The notes: generated by a model from the letters alone, not told the origin. Counted from the first letter of the stretch, positions 1-10,521 are shown. The stretch is DNA of 64,000 nucleotides from Methylacidimicrobium sp. B4 (GCF_017310545.1 NZ_CP066203.1:558001-622000); one strand, 5' to 3'. Program-made: numbers and translations.

Positions 1-711
1 CACATCCAGGATGGATTTCCGAAAGACCTGCGTGGATTCCATGAAGAGCCTGAACGTGGCCTCCGTCTTCTCCTGGGCGGCGGCCAATTGACCCACCCTG
101 GCCTCCGTCTTCTCCTGGGCGGCGGCCAATTGACCCACCCTGGCCTCCGTCTTCTCCTGGGCGGCAGCCAATTGACCCACCCTGGCCTCCGTCTTCTCCT
201 GGGCGGCGGCCAATTGACCCACCCTGGCCTCCGTCTTCTCCTGGGCGGCAGCCAATTGACCCACCCTGGCCTCCGTCTTCTCCTGGGCGGCAGCCAATTG
301 ACCCACCCTGGCCTCCGTCTTCTCCTGGGCGGCAGCCAATTGACCCACCCTGGCCTCCGTCTTCTCCTGGGCGGCAGCCAATTGACCCACCCTGGCCTCC
401 GTCTTCTCCTGGGCGGCAGCCAATTGACCCACCCTGGCCTCTGTCTTCTCCTGGGCGGCAGCCAGCCTGCTCTGGCCCTCCCCAAGCTCCCGGACCGCCT
501 CCAAGATGCTTCTTCGGTCTTCCCTCCACTCCTCCTCCGCCCTTTTGAATTCTCCGGGAAGGCGCAGAAGGTCGTCGGTCAGGATCTTTTGACGGATCCT
601 GTCCATCCGCCGCTGGCTAGAGAGAAGCGCGTCAAAGACAGCATCGGCCCAGTCCGGATGATTTTTCAGAGCGGCGAGAATATCGCCAGTCGAGCGGATC
701 TCGATGCTCAC
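1..711 (-). CDS. Coiled-coil repeat protein (DUF3782-like), 3' end outside window
   Basis: The gene reads leftward and leaves the window without a stop. I place the start at a GTG at 711 (protein begins VSIEIRSTGDILAALKNHPD); the frame stays open a little further upstream, so the start is tentative. The first 110 or so residues are charged and helical (WADAVFDALLSSQRRMDRIR), followed by about ten copies of a 14-residue unit QLAAAQEKTEARVG, then a non-repeat stretch (TFRLFMESTQVFRKSILDV) at the edge. Such Glu/Ala/Lys heptad-like units form a long coiled coil. The arrangement recalls DUF3782-type proteins, in which a coiled coil precedes a PD-(D/E)XK nuclease-like C-terminus; that C-terminus would be outside the window and is not seen. 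No partner gene can be judged. Confidence 0.7.
   Translation of the reverse strand, partial: MSIEIRSTGDILAALKNHPDWADAVFDALLSSQRRMDRIRQKILTDDLLRLPGEFKRAEEEWREDRRSILEAVRELGEGQSRLAAAQEKTEARVGQLAAAQEKTEARVGQLAAAQEKTEARVGQLAAAQEKTEARVGQLAAAQEKTEARVGQLAAAQEKTEARVGQLAAAQEKTEARVGQLAAAQEKTEARVGQLAAAQEKTEARVGQLAAAQEKTEATFRLFMESTQVFRKSILDV
59..469. repeat. 42-bp tandem repeat array, nine full units plus a diverged tenth
   Basis: CAATTG recurs every 42 bp at 85, 127, 169, 211, 253, 295, 337, 379 and 421. Units are nearly identical: the main variation is one synonymous base (GCC or GCT for an Ala codon on the minus strand), and the tenth unit diverges. The period is 14 codons, so gain or loss of units keeps the minus-strand reading frame. 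The near identity suggests recent expansion or homogenisation. There are no spacers, so this is not a CRISPR array. Confidence 0.95.
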
Positions 712-767
712 GCTTTCAGTATGCGTCGTTGAGTTGCCTCGCGCAACCGTTCCCAATCCGGCCGCGC

Positions 768-869
768 TCACCACCAGAAGCCGTGCTTCTTCTTTTGGAC
801 GGCCTTCTTCTTGGGTGCTGCCATCTCATTCTTGGAGAGAGGCTTCTCTTTTTTGTCCGGCCCGGACAT
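768..869 (-). CDS. Possible 33-residue lysine-rich small protein
   Basis: A short frame starts with ATG at 869, preceded by a good Shine-Dalgarno (GGGAGG, eight bases before ATG). The product, beginning MSGPDKKEKPLSKNEM and ending KKKHGFWW, has 11 lysines and is strongly basic, with an aromatic C-terminal tip. It has no recognisable domain. The reading frame extends upstream to 1076, but that part looks like random GC-rich translation. The lysine-rich, biased composition is unlike the Arg/Pro/Gly-rich shadows typical of this DNA, which together with the ribosome site is the reason to list it. It could be a nucleic-acid-binding peptide or a chance frame. Confidence 0.4.
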   Translation of the reverse strand: MSGPDKKEKPLSKNEMAAPKKKAVQKKKHGFWW

Positions 870-1226
870 CCTTTTCGCCTCCCCCTTGCGATGCCGGTGT
901 TCCGACGACGCCCCCAAGCCCGCATTCCTCGCCGCCCATCCGGTTCCCGGATCGGGCAGGAGGCCGTTCTTCGCCAGAGCCTGCGGCAGCCCGCGCCGTC
1001 CGATCGACTGCATTGAGAACGGAATTTCCGAGCTGGGCCGGAAGCGACCGTCGGGAGCCGACCGGGGCCCGATCACCGAGGCGGACGCCAGGAGAAGCCC
1101 GCCTGTGGCGGGCCTTCCGCATCTCGAGCATCGGCTGGTCCGGATCGAAGAGAAGCGCGGGCCCGGAGGCAGTTCCCCCGAAGGCCCGCCCTGCGCAGTC
1201 CGATGCGGTAACGCGTGGGCTCGCCG
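870..1226. other. Stretch without a convincing gene
   Basis: About 360 bases between the small basic frame and the end of the rhodanese gene. Open frames exist on both strands but have shadow-like composition and no clear ribosome site. I see no tRNA, strong hairpin or repeat here. It may hold the promoter of the small frame and the 3' untranslated end of the nif transcript. Confidence 0.4.
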
Positions 1227-2084
1227 CTATGGTCGGGTGACCGGGGCGCCGACCTTGTTGCCCCACTCGGTCCACGACCCGTCGTAGTTGCGCACCTTCT
1301 TGTGACCGAGCAGATAGGTGAGGACGAACCAGGTATGGCTCGATCGCTCGCCAATCCGGCAGTAGACCACCGTGTCGCTTTCCGGGCTGAGTCCGCACTC
1401 CCCCTCGTAGATCTTCCGAAGCTCTTCCGCCGACTTGAAGGTCGCGTCCTCCTTTACCGCGGTTTTCCAGGGCATGCTCTTGGCGCCGGGAATATGGCCG
1501 CCGCGGAGCGCCCCTTCCTGCGGATACTCGGGCATGTGGAGCAGCTCGCCCGAGTACTCCCCCGGGCTGCGCACGTCAATGAGCGGCAGCCCCGCGCGCT
1601 GATGGGTGAGGGTCTGCTCGTAGAAGGCGCGGATCTCCCCATCCCGCCGGGCCGCCGGCGTCGGATAGGTTGTCTCCGGGTAGGAAGGCTTCTCCCGAGT
1701 GAGCTCTCTTCCCTCGCTGATCCACTTGGCTCGTCCACCGTTGAGGATCTTGGCATTCCGGTGGCCGTAGAGCTCAAAGGCCCAAAGGGCATAGCAGGCC
1801 CACCAGTTCGATTTGTCCCCGTAGAAGATGCAGGTCGTCTCCGGGGTGATGCCGTTTCGGCGACAGAGCGCCGCAAAAGCCTGCGGGGAGATGTAGTCGC
1901 GAATCATCTGGTCCTGCAGGTCGCGTCGCCAGTCGATATGGACCGCTCCCGGGATATGTCCCGTATCGTAGAGCAGCACATCTTCGTTGCTCTCCACGAT
2001 GCGGATCCCTGGGTCGTTCCGGTGCTCCGCGAGCCATTCGGTCTCGACCAGCTTCTCCGGATGAGCATAGGCAATCGTTGTCAT
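1227..2084 (-). CDS. Thiosulfate/3-mercaptopyruvate sulfurtransferase (two-domain rhodanese)
   Basis: The 285-residue protein has two rhodanese domains, the usual length of SseA/CysA2-type enzymes. The C-terminal domain carries the active-site loop [12 protein letters not shown] with the persulfide-forming Cys near residue 242; this loop matches the mycobacterial CysA2 form. The N-terminal domain is the inactive one ([16 protein letters not shown]). The enzyme moves sulfane sulfur from thiosulfate or mercaptopyruvate to an acceptor in the cytoplasm. Start is ATG at 2084 with GGAGAG five bases upstream. It follows nifQ by 22 bases in the same direction, so it is probably the last gene of the nif transcript. 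A role in supplying sulfur for Fe-S or Mo-S cofactors is inference from position. Confidence 0.9.
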   Translation of the reverse strand: MTTIAYAHPEKLVETEWLAEHRNDPGIRIVESNEDVLLYDTGHIPGAVHIDWRRDLQDQMIRDYISPQAFAALCRRNGITPETTCIFYGDKSNWWACYALWAFELYGHRNAKILNGGRAKWISEGRELTREKPSYPETTYPTPAARRDGEIRAFYEQTLTHQRAGLPLIDVRSPGEYSGELLHMPEYPQEGALRGGHIPGAKSMPWKTAVKEDATFKSAEELRKIYEGECGLSPESDTVVYCRIGERSSHTWFVLTYLLGHKKVRNYDGSWTEWGNKVGAPVTRP

Positions 2085-2106
2085 CGTTCTCTCCTTTGGT
2101 TGTTTC

Positions 2107-2664
2107 CTAATCCTTTCCGAAACAGATTGCGTAATCGGTGCATTCCCGACAGCTCGGCGCCTTGCAAGCCTGAAATCCTGCCCGCTCGCAGAGCTGCCGG
2201 TAAAAGAACTTCTTCCAGCGCATATCTCCGACGTTCTGGTCGCGCAGCGGACGGAAGTGGCGCTCGAGAAGGCGGCTGAGGGCCTTCCGGTCGGGCAGGC
2301 CGAGATCCTGCCAGAGATGATCGTCCGCCAGGCAGGCTGCGGCGAGGGCGTGTGCGATCCATCGGGTCTCTTCTGATCCATTCCCCGACTCGACCAAGAG
2401 CGAAGCGATCTCCCAAAAATCCTCCGGGATCACGCTGGCCAAGCAGGAGGGCTCTTTCTCAGCCCCGCTGAAGACGAGCAGCCGCTCAAATGAGAGGTCA
2501 TCGAGACCGAGCCGGGGCACGCACGGGAAAGCTCCCCTGCCGGCGAAGCGCCGGACGACGTGCCGGAACATCCCGCGCAGCATCGCCCTCTCCTCCGCAG
2601 CACCGATGGGCGGGGCCGATGCGGAGAGGGGCGGAATCGTCGGAGAGGCCGCGCAAGTGACCAT
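2107..2664 (-). CDS. nifQ: NifQ, molybdenum donor for FeMo-co synthesis
   Basis: This 185-residue protein ends with the NifQ signature Cys-x4-Cys-x2-Cys-x5-Cys (C167, C172, C175, C181; [17 protein letters not shown]), preceded by the conserved [17 protein letters not shown]. In characterised diazotrophs NifQ binds a Mo-Fe-S cluster and passes molybdenum to NifEN/NifH during FeMo-cofactor assembly. The gene starts six bases after the DUF269 gene stop, with GAGAGG just ahead of ATG 2664, so it is co-transcribed with the nif genes. The first 30 residues are low complexity and the start could lie further in. The identification rests on the Cys motif and the operon position. Confidence 0.92.
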   Translation of the reverse strand: MVTCAASPTIPPLSASAPPIGAAEERAMLRGMFRHVVRRFAGRGAFPCVPRLGLDDLSFERLLVFSGAEKEPSCLASVIPEDFWEIASLLVESGNGSEETRWIAHALAAACLADDHLWQDLGLPDRKALSRLLERHFRPLRDQNVGDMRWKKFFYRQLCERAGFQACKAPSCRECTDYAICFGKD

Positions 2665-2670
2665 GACCTC

Positions 2671-3147
2671 TCATCCCCCGTAGCGGGCAACCTCCGGGAA
2701 CTTCTCGATCATCTCGAGCGCCGCCGCGATATGCTTTTCCCCCGCCTCCGCGAGCTTTTCGCGATTGGGAAAGCCAAAGCGGTGGACGTCCCGGAGGACC
2801 TTATTGACCACCGCGAGCCGTCCCGCAAGGAGAACCATCTTTCCAAAGCCTTCGTGGTGCATCGACATCATCGGCACCACCATCACCCCTGTCTTCCGTT
2901 CGATCGTAAGCCCGACCGCGTTGAAGAAGAGCTCCACCCGCTCGAGGGTTTCGGGGTCGGGGTCGCCCACGATCGGAATCTGTCTCCGCTTCTCGGCATC
3001 GAGGATAAAGGGCTCCAGCAGCTCCTCGTCCTTCTTTCCGTCCCAGACCCCATAGGTGTCCTGGGCCCGCTGCTGCTTCACGAGCTCTCGAAGAAATCCT
3101 TCTCGCAGCTCACTTGCCCCGATCTCCGGCTCGACCGTCGCCTTCAC
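2671..3147 (-). CDS. NifX-associated nitrogen fixation protein (DUF269)
   Basis: A 158-residue protein of the DUF269/NifX-associated family: [60 protein letters not shown] and the end EKFPEVAR are typical. Its exact function is not known; it is almost always found next to nifX in nif operons and is thought to help cofactor handling. I choose GTG at 3147, because it overlaps the nifX stop as GTGA and has AGGAGG seven bases upstream; a later reading from ATG at 3171 would overlap nifX more and lacks this site. Translation is therefore probably coupled to nifX. Confidence 0.92.
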   Translation of the reverse strand: MKATVEPEIGASELREGFLRELVKQQRAQDTYGVWDGKKDEELLEPFILDAEKRRQIPIVGDPDPETLERVELFFNAVGLTIERKTGVMVVPMMSMHHEGFGKMVLLAGRLAVVNKVLRDVHRFGFPNREKLAEAGEKHIAAALEMIEKFPEVARYGG

Positions 3148-3548
3148 TCCATTTCCTCCTTGAAGTCCCATGTTCTCTCCTTTCCTTTCAAAAGTGCCTT
3201 TCGCAGCCATGGCGGAGGAGTCCCCCGGAGGACTTCCTGGAGCTTTTCGAGGATCTCGCGGATCGGCTCCAGATCCTTCGCCTTCACCGGGTGAATCTTC
3301 TGCGCTACCACCCGCGCCGCCCCGGAAGCGCCGATCGCCGCCACGTAGAGAATCGCGCAATCCTTGATCGCCGCGAGCTTGGGCTCGAGCTTATCCTCGT
3401 TTCCGTCCTCCTCGAGGTCCCCGGAAAATTCGATCGTCTTCCAATGGCTTACCTCGGTTTCATCGATCTCATAGATCTCGATCGTCTTCGCCCATCCGAA
3501 ATGGGCGTTCACACGAATTCCGTCCTGCGTCGCAAAGGCCACTTTCAT
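3144..3548 (-). CDS. nifX: NifX, FeMo-cofactor carrier
   Basis: The 134-residue product begins [20 protein letters not shown], the hallmark of the NifX/NifY/NafY/dinitrogenase cofactor-binding family. NifX binds NifB-co or VK-cluster and ferries it between NifB, NifEN and apo-NifDK in the cytoplasm. Length is normal for a single-domain NifX. ATG 3548 overlaps the nifN stop (ATGA), and the stop overlaps the GTG of the DUF269 gene, so three genes are translationally linked. Confidence 0.94.
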   Translation of the reverse strand: MKVAFATQDGIRVNAHFGWAKTIEIYEIDETEVSHWKTIEFSGDLEEDGNEDKLEPKLAAIKDCAILYVAAIGASGAARVVAQKIHPVKAKDLEPIREILEKLQEVLRGTPPPWLRKALLKGKERTWDFKEEME

Positions 3549-4927
3549 CCCGTCCTCTGATCCTCCTCTTGGCATTGGCATGCCCGAGCGGCTTCTTCGT
3601 GAGGCCCCCGCCCGGGCCAATGAGCTCCTTCTTCCTCCTCCCGAGCCGCAATGAGCCGGTTGGCGACCTCGAAAAGGAAGCTCCGGCTCCCCCGATAGCC
3701 GACCAGCACCTGGTGGGCCGCACCCAACCGGTCGAAGATCGGGATGCCGATCCGATAAAAGGGAATCTGGAGCCGGGCGGCCATCTGACGGCCGTGCGAA
3801 TGGGTCAAGAGAAGCTGGCATCCGAGCGCCTCCTGCTCCAGGTCCTCCAGATCCCCAATGCAGACCCGCTCCACGGGCAGGTCGGCAAAGACGATCGACT
3901 CGGTCGTCGAAACCGCCGCCTTGAGCTCGCATCCGAGCTCGGCAAGCCAATGGCCCACGTTCTGCAGCAGATCGGGCTCAGCGCCAATGGCCACCTTCAC
4001 CCCGCCAAAGAAAAAGTGTCCGTCGAGCATCGCGTCGACCAGTTGGGATCGCTGCCGGCGATAGACCTGCGGCACGGGACGACCCGAGAGCTCCGCAAGA
4101 AGATGGAGGAAGCGATCGACCGAACGGAGGCCCATGAGTCGGTCCACGAGGAGATGGGGCACCCCGGTCTTCATCTCAAGCGCCAGCGCTGCGCCCCGCA
4201 TCTGCTCGCCGAGCGCGATCGTCGCCCGGGAAGCGCCCATCCTGCGGATCTCCTCCAAGCGTGTCCCGCCCAGGGTCGTCGGCGTGAAATCTTCGGGAAT
4301 ATGCCCGTCGAGGGAGCCCGAGAGATCGGGAAGGAGGATCGGCCGCAACCCGAAGGACTCGACGATCTGCCGGATCTCCTCGAGATCCCCGGGGGAGAGG
4401 TGACTTCCCGCCAACAGATTGATCTGATCGTCGATCCGCGCCGCCCCGGGCTCGACCAGCTCTTCCACAATTTGGGCAACCGTCTTCGCCCACCCGTCCT
4501 GGAAGGCCCCTTTGAAGTCGGGGGTGGATACGTAGACGACAGGGAGCTCGGCCAGCTCGGGCCTCCGCTGCCGGATCAGCTTCAGGTACCCGACGATATC
4601 ATCCCCCTTGGTCTCCGTCAGCCCGGTGGAGCAGATTCCGACGATCTGGGGCTTCGCCCGCTGCGCGATATTGAGCAGCGCCTGCTCGATGTTCTCCATC
4701 CCGCCGAGGATCGTCGTGACCTCGTTCATCGCGGTGGTCTGCAGCGGGATCATCTCGCGGAAGTGGCGGACGAAGAGGACGAGCCCGAAGGCGGTGCATC
4801 CTTGCGAGCCGTGCAGGACCGGCATGCAGCCGTGAACGCCCATCAGCGCGAGAGCCCCGCCGATCGGCTGGCTCATCTTGAGCGGGCTGACGCTGCACGC
4901 CTTTCTCGAGTTGATGACCTCGGCCAC
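3545..4927 (-). CDS. nifN: NifN, nitrogenase cofactor scaffold beta subunit
   Basis: A 460-residue homologue of NifK that pairs with NifE to form the NifEN scaffold on which the NifB-co precursor matures into FeMo-co. The N-terminus MAEVINSRKACSVSPLKMSQ and HGSQGCTAFGLVLFVRHFRE are diagnostic, supplying cluster Cys residues at 11 and 44; ICSTGLTETKGDDI matches the third conserved block. The C-terminus ends in a short charged Glu/Gln-rich tail. It follows nifE by 24 bases and overlaps nifX by four bases. Confidence 0.95.
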   Translation of the reverse strand: MAEVINSRKACSVSPLKMSQPIGGALALMGVHGCMPVLHGSQGCTAFGLVLFVRHFREMIPLQTTAMNEVTTILGGMENIEQALLNIAQRAKPQIVGICSTGLTETKGDDIVGYLKLIRQRRPELAELPVVYVSTPDFKGAFQDGWAKTVAQIVEELVEPGAARIDDQINLLAGSHLSPGDLEEIRQIVESFGLRPILLPDLSGSLDGHIPEDFTPTTLGGTRLEEIRRMGASRATIALGEQMRGAALALEMKTGVPHLLVDRLMGLRSVDRFLHLLAELSGRPVPQVYRRQRSQLVDAMLDGHFFFGGVKVAIGAEPDLLQNVGHWLAELGCELKAAVSTTESIVFADLPVERVCIGDLEDLEQEALGCQLLLTHSHGRQMAARLQIPFYRIGIPIFDRLGAAHQVLVGYRGSRSFLFEVANRLIAAREEEEGAHWPGRGPHEEAARACQCQEEDQRTG

Positions 4928-4951
4928 GTTTTCCCTTCTCGGATTCGTTCG

Positions 4952-6337
4952 TTAGCCTTCCTGCCAGGGAGCCGGAAGACGCACCTCCTGCCAAACCGGG
5001 TTATGGAGAGCTCGATCGATCTCGGCGACCAGGGCGACCATTCCCTCATACCCGGCGTAGGCATGATGGCGCTCCTGGTTGATGTCAAGCCAGGGCATCA
5101 TCGCCTTGAGGGCGACGAATTGAGAACGGCCACCGGAAAGCATGATATCCGCCCGGGCTTCCTTGAGCATCCGGTAGATCTCTCGGGGAGTCATCTCCTC
5201 GATCATGTGGGCTTCGTCGCCCATGAGCTTCTTGATCCGCTCCTTGTCCTCGTCGGTCGATTTTTTGACGCTCGTCCCGACGATCTCCATGCCCACCTCC
5301 TGCAGGGCGGAGACGACAGACCAGGACTTGACGCCTCCGGTGATCAGGAGCACCCGCTTGCCGGCAAGTCGCTTCTGGTAGACTTTCAGCTTCTCCCACG
5401 CCCTCTGTTCCTCCCGTCGGATCAAGAGCTCGGTCTGCGAGAGCAGCTCCTCGGGAGCACCGCGTCCCACGAGCAACCGGGCCATGTTACGAAGGGCGTC
5501 GCTCATGTCGGAGATCCCGTAAAAGGAGCCCTCGAAGAAGGGGATTCCGTATCGCTCCTCCATCTTGCGGGCGATATTGATCATCGCCTTGGAGCAGACG
5601 AGCATGGTCGCCTTCGCCCGGTGGCACGAGGCGATCTCGTGGTACTTCGCGTTCCCGGAGATGCAAGCGAGGATCCGGATGCCGAGATGGTCGAGAAGCG
5701 GCTTCACCTGCCAGAGCTCGCCCGCCAGGTTGTACTCCCCAACAATGTTCACATCGCAGGGCGTCGTGTAGGCTGGCTCCTCGGTTCCGATCACATGATC
5801 GAGCAGCGCCTCCCCGGCGAGCTTGTTGCCGAGGTTCTTGCTGCCGGCGAAGCCGGGCGACTGGACCGGGACGATCGGGCGGCCAAACTGCTTCCTGGCC
5901 GCCTGGCAGACAGCGTCAATATCGTCGCCAATCAGCGCGGGGACGCAGGTCTGGTAGACGAAGACCGCGGGAGGGTCGTAGCGGTCGATCGCTTCCTGGA
6001 TCGCACGAAAGAGGCGCTTCTCCCCCCCATAGACCACGTCCATTTCCTGGATGTCGGTCGTGAAGCCCATCCGGTAGAGATGGGAATCGGAGGACTTGGA
6101 CCCCCGATTGTCCCAGGAATTCCCTTCGCAGGCGATTGGCCCATGGACGAGGTGGACCACGTCGGTGATCGGCTGGAGCGCGATCTTCGCCCCGTCGAAG
6201 GCACAGCCTCCAGCGGCGGCCCCTGGCTGGAGCTGCTTGGTGCAGCCCTTCTTCCGCTCCTTTTCCGATTTCGCCCGGTTCTTGGCGCAACCGGGCTCCT
6301 GGAAGACCGCCTGGACCTTTTCCGACAGGTTGCTCAT
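4952..6337 (-). CDS. nifE: NifE, nitrogenase cofactor scaffold alpha subunit
   Basis: The 461-residue protein resembles NifD and forms the alpha subunit of the NifEN scaffold. Visible blocks: GCTKQLQPGAAAGGCAFDGA with Cys45, VHLVHGPIACEGNSWDNRGS with Cys70, VYQTCVPALIGDDIDAV, and the C-terminal ALKAMMPWLDINQERHHAYA typical of NifE. The full length of the family is present with no frameshift. It lies 27 bases after nifK and 24 before nifN, in the order usual for nif operons. Confidence 0.96.
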   Translation of the reverse strand: MSNLSEKVQAVFQEPGCAKNRAKSEKERKKGCTKQLQPGAAAGGCAFDGAKIALQPITDVVHLVHGPIACEGNSWDNRGSKSSDSHLYRMGFTTDIQEMDVVYGGEKRLFRAIQEAIDRYDPPAVFVYQTCVPALIGDDIDAVCQAARKQFGRPIVPVQSPGFAGSKNLGNKLAGEALLDHVIGTEEPAYTTPCDVNIVGEYNLAGELWQVKPLLDHLGIRILACISGNAKYHEIASCHRAKATMLVCSKAMINIARKMEERYGIPFFEGSFYGISDMSDALRNMARLLVGRGAPEELLSQTELLIRREEQRAWEKLKVYQKRLAGKRVLLITGGVKSWSVVSALQEVGMEIVGTSVKKSTDEDKERIKKLMGDEAHMIEEMTPREIYRMLKEARADIMLSGGRSQFVALKAMMPWLDINQERHHAYAGYEGMVALVAEIDRALHNPVWQEVRLPAPWQEG

Positions 6338-6364
6338 CCCGACTCCTTTCGGGTCGTTTCCTTC

Positions 6365-7945
6365 CTACCGAATGATGTCGAAGCTATAGTCCGACTTCGC
6401 GGGGACGTTGGTGTTGTGATCCATCTCGTCGAAGATCTTGTCCAGGATCCAGACGAGCACGTTGAGCCCGCCCTGATAGCCCCAGACCGGATAGCGGTGA
6501 TGGTGGTGGCGATCGAAGATCGGGAATCCCAGCCGGATCAGTGGCGTTCCCGTATCGCGCTCGAGATACTTGGCATAGGTGTTCCCGATCACGAAGTCGA
6601 CCGGCTCCGTGAAGAGAAGCGAGCGCAGATGCCAGAGATCCTTCCCAGGATAGACCTGGCAGCCGGCTCCGAAGGGCGAAGAGCTCAAGAGCTCGCGCAC
6701 CTTCCCTTCCCACGCCGCGTCGGCGTTGGTCGCCAGCACGTGCGCGGGCTCCGCTCCGAGCTCGAGCAGGAATCCCGTGATCCCGAGCGCCACGTCGGGA
6801 TCGGCATAGACCGCAAACCGCTTCCCGTGGATATGTGGGCTCGAATCGGCGATCGCATCGACGAGCCGACCCCGCTCCCTTTCGAGTGGCTCGGGAATCG
6901 GCTTTCCCGAGAGTCGGGAGATTTCCTGGAGGAAGCGGTCGGTGGCCGCGACCCCGATCGGGTAGTGGAGCCCGACGGTCTCCTGCCCCTTGGTCCCGAT
7001 GTAGGGGAGCGTCTTGGGCGTGCAGAAGCTCTGCATCGAGATCGTCGCCTTGGAATGCAAGGCATCGGAGATCTCGGAGAGCTTGGTGCCGCCGTCGTAC
7101 ATCCGGAAGGTCCCGTCGGCCGGGGTATCCCAGACGTCGCTGTTGTCCGAGACGATCAGGTAGTCAACCCCCATCAGATCGAGAATCCGTCGGATCTCCC
7201 GGATGTTCCCGACCACGTTGCCGTCGAAGCCGACGATCAGGTTGATCGTGCCGTTGGGCTCGCGCACCAGCGGGGGCACGGTCTTGGCCTTGCCGTCCCA
7301 GAAGTACTCGAGGATCCCCTTCATCATGTTGTCATATCCGGTGATATGACTCCCCACGAAGGAAGGCGTGTGAGCGAAGGGAACGTCAAAGTCCTGGGGA
7401 ACGCTCCCCTTCTCCCGCGCATTCTTGATGAACGCGTTGAGATCGTCCCCGATCACCTCCGCCATGCAGGTCGTCGAGACCGCAATCATCTTGGGCTTGT
7501 AGAGGGCGTAGCTGTTCGCCAGGCCATCGATCATGTTATTGAGCCCGCCGAAGACCGCGGCGTCCTCGGTCATTGAGGAAGAGACGCAGCCGCTCGGCTC
7601 CTTGAAGTGTCGGCTGAAGTGGCTCCGGAAGTAGGCGACGCACCCCTGCGACCCGTGGACGAAGGGGAGGGTTCCCTCGAATCCGACCGCCGCGAAGATC
7701 GCGCCCAAGGGCTGGCAGGCCTTCGCGGGGTTGATCGTGATCGCCTCGCGGGCGAAGTTCTTGTCCCGATACTCCTTGGTCTTCGTCCACTCGCGAATCC
7801 GTTCAACCTCATCCGAGCAGGCTGCGTCCTCAAACTCCCGCTTCTTCCGCTCGAACATCTCGAGGTACTGCGGCTGCCGAAAGAGATGAAAGTGGTCGAG
7901 CACGTGTTCCGCGTTCTGGCTCTTGGTCTCTCCATTTGTTTCCAT
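6365..7945 (-). CDS. nifK: Nitrogenase MoFe protein beta chain
   Basis: A 526-residue NifK. P-cluster ligands are seen in [20 protein letters not shown] (Cys77), [20 protein letters not shown] (Cys102) and [14 protein letters not shown]; the end [12 protein letters not shown] is the classic NifK terminus. It combines with NifD as an alpha2beta2 tetramer that reduces N2 using electrons delivered by NifH. The N-terminal extension of about 60 residues before the first Cys block places it with the longer, Azotobacter-like NifK proteins. The gene is 56 bases after nifD. Confidence 0.98.
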   Translation of the reverse strand: METNGETKSQNAEHVLDHFHLFRQPQYLEMFERKKREFEDAACSDEVERIREWTKTKEYRDKNFAREAITINPAKACQPLGAIFAAVGFEGTLPFVHGSQGCVAYFRSHFSRHFKEPSGCVSSSMTEDAAVFGGLNNMIDGLANSYALYKPKMIAVSTTCMAEVIGDDLNAFIKNAREKGSVPQDFDVPFAHTPSFVGSHITGYDNMMKGILEYFWDGKAKTVPPLVREPNGTINLIVGFDGNVVGNIREIRRILDLMGVDYLIVSDNSDVWDTPADGTFRMYDGGTKLSEISDALHSKATISMQSFCTPKTLPYIGTKGQETVGLHYPIGVAATDRFLQEISRLSGKPIPEPLERERGRLVDAIADSSPHIHGKRFAVYADPDVALGITGFLLELGAEPAHVLATNADAAWEGKVRELLSSSPFGAGCQVYPGKDLWHLRSLLFTEPVDFVIGNTYAKYLERDTGTPLIRLGFPIFDRHHHHRYPVWGYQGGLNVLVWILDKIFDEMDHNTNVPAKSDYSFDIIR

Positions 7946-8001
7946 ATCTTCTCCCTTTTTTCGTTACCGAGTTGTGCTTTCCGGGCTCTCTTTCCGCTGC
8001 G

Positions 8002-9477
8002 TCAGCCCTTCTTCCAAGGGGCCTTGGTCAGTCCCCAGATCGGGCTGTTGATCGCCATGTCCATGTCACGGGCGAAGATCGCGAAGCCGTCATAGCCGTG
8101 GTAGGGGCCGGAATAGTCCCAGGAGTGCATCTGACGGAAGGGGACGCCCATCTTCTGGAAGACATACTTCTCCTTGATCCCGGAGCCGACGAGATCGGGC
8201 TCGAGCTTCTCCACGAACTTCTCGAACTCATACCCGGTCACATCGTCGTAGATCAGCGTCCCATCCTTCACATAGTGGGTCGTCCGCTGGTAGTCGTCGT
8301 TATGGCCGAACTCATAGCCAGTGCCGATGACCTCCATGCCGAGATCCTCATAGGCACCGATCACGTGGCGCGGCCGCAGCCCGCCCACGAAGAGCATCAC
8401 CTTCTTGCCTGCGAGCCGCGGACGGAACTTTGCAATCACCGCATCAGCCATCGGCCGATACTTGGCGATCACCCGCTCGGCTCCCTCCTTGATCCGGTCG
8501 TCGAAGTGGCTCGCAATCTTCCGGAGCGACTCTTCGATCTTGGTCGGACCAAAGAAGTTGTATTCGACCCACGGAATCCCGAACTTCTCCTCCATGTGGC
8601 GAGAGATGTAGTTCATCGATCGGTAGCAGTGGAGGATGTTGAGCTTCACCTTGGGAGTCCGCTCGAGCTCCTTGATCGTTCCATCTCCCGACCATTGCGC
8701 GACCACCCGCAGCCCCATCTCCTCGAGCAGGATACGGGAAGACCAGGCGTCGCCACCGATGTTGTAGTCCCCGATGATCGCGACGTCGTAGGGGGTGGAG
8801 ACCCATTCGGGTTCCTTCCCTGCGGTCTTGTCGAGCACCCAATCCCGGATGCTGTCGTTGGCGATATGATGCCCCAGGGATTGCGAAACCCCCCGGAATC
8901 CCTCGCAGCGGACGGGAACGATCGTCTTGCCTTCGAACTCCTTGGTCTTCGCCTTGGCAACCGCTTCGATGTCGTCGCCGATCAAGCCGATCGGGCATTC
9001 CGACTGGATCGTGATCCCCTTGTTGAGGGGAAAGAGCTCCTGGAGCTCGTCGAGCGCTTTCGCAAGCTTCTTGTCTCCCCCGAAGACGATGTCGCGCTCC
9101 TGAAAATCGGTCGTGAACTGCATGGTCACGAAGGTGTCGACACCGGTCGTGCCGATGTAGTAGTTCCTCCGGGAGGCCCAGGAGTACTGCCCGCAGCCGA
9201 CTGGACCGTGGCTGATGTGGATCATGTCCTTGATCGGACCCCACACGACCCCCTTGGAGCCCGCATAGGCGCATCCCCGGATCGTCATGACACCCGGCAG
9301 GGACTTGATGTTCGACTTGACCCCGCAATCGGGCTTTCCCTCTTCGAAAACCCCCAAATGCTTGGAGCGCTTCTTGACCGTCTTTTCCGGATAGGCTTTC
9401 AGGACCTCCTCGATCAATTCGCGGTTCCGGGCGCTCACTTCCTGGCAGTTCTCTGCCGCAGGCGTTGTCAGGCTCAT
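8002..9477 (-). CDS. nifD: Nitrogenase MoFe protein alpha chain
   Basis: The 491-residue NifD holds the FeMo-cofactor site. Cys69 ([18 protein letters not shown]) and Cys95 ([11 protein letters not shown]), plus [17 protein letters not shown], supply P-cluster ligands; [20 protein letters not shown] gives the cofactor Cys and [20 protein letters not shown] the cofactor His. All catalytic residues expected for a Mo nitrogenase are present, so this is not a vanadium or iron-only enzyme and not a NifD-like paralogue. It is separated from nifH by 99 bases that contain a strong stem-loop. Confidence 0.98.
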   Translation of the reverse strand: MSLTTPAAENCQEVSARNRELIEEVLKAYPEKTVKKRSKHLGVFEEGKPDCGVKSNIKSLPGVMTIRGCAYAGSKGVVWGPIKDMIHISHGPVGCGQYSWASRRNYYIGTTGVDTFVTMQFTTDFQERDIVFGGDKKLAKALDELQELFPLNKGITIQSECPIGLIGDDIEAVAKAKTKEFEGKTIVPVRCEGFRGVSQSLGHHIANDSIRDWVLDKTAGKEPEWVSTPYDVAIIGDYNIGGDAWSSRILLEEMGLRVVAQWSGDGTIKELERTPKVKLNILHCYRSMNYISRHMEEKFGIPWVEYNFFGPTKIEESLRKIASHFDDRIKEGAERVIAKYRPMADAVIAKFRPRLAGKKVMLFVGGLRPRHVIGAYEDLGMEVIGTGYEFGHNDDYQRTTHYVKDGTLIYDDVTGYEFEKFVEKLEPDLVGSGIKEKYVFQKMGVPFRQMHSWDYSGPYHGYDGFAIFARDMDMAINSPIWGLTKAPWKKG

Positions 9478-9527
9478 GGTCTCTCTTTCCTCCGCGGTTT
9501 GAGGTCTCTTCTCGCACGTAAGGGACT

Positions 9528-9557
9528 GCCGGCTGGGAAACCGCCCACCCAGCCGGC
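9528..9557 (-). promoter_or_regulatory. Stem-loop between nifH and nifD
   Basis: A perfect 10-bp inverted repeat, GCCGGCTGGG at 9528-9537 and CCCAGCCGGC at 9548-9557, encloses a 10-base loop. No T-run follows on the minus strand, so it is unlikely to be a full terminator. Such hairpins between nifH and nifD are commonly linked to nifH mRNA stability or partial attenuation, which gives more NifH than NifDK; that role here is inference. Confidence 0.7.
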
Positions 9558-9576
9558 CAATCCTTCCTTCCCATCC

Positions 9577-10521
<945 letters not shown>

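Noticed and set aside
59-469. Possible CRISPR array
   Set aside because: Units are contiguous with no spacers and stay in one reading frame.
88-732. Plus-strand open frame of THPGLRLLLGGSQL repeats
   Set aside because: It is the complement of the 42-bp array; the minus-strand frame gives the coherent charged coiled coil and non-repeat flanks.
3569-7576. 1335-codon plus-strand open frame
   Set aside because: It lies antisense to nifN, nifE and nifK; a shadow of GC-rich coding on the other strand.
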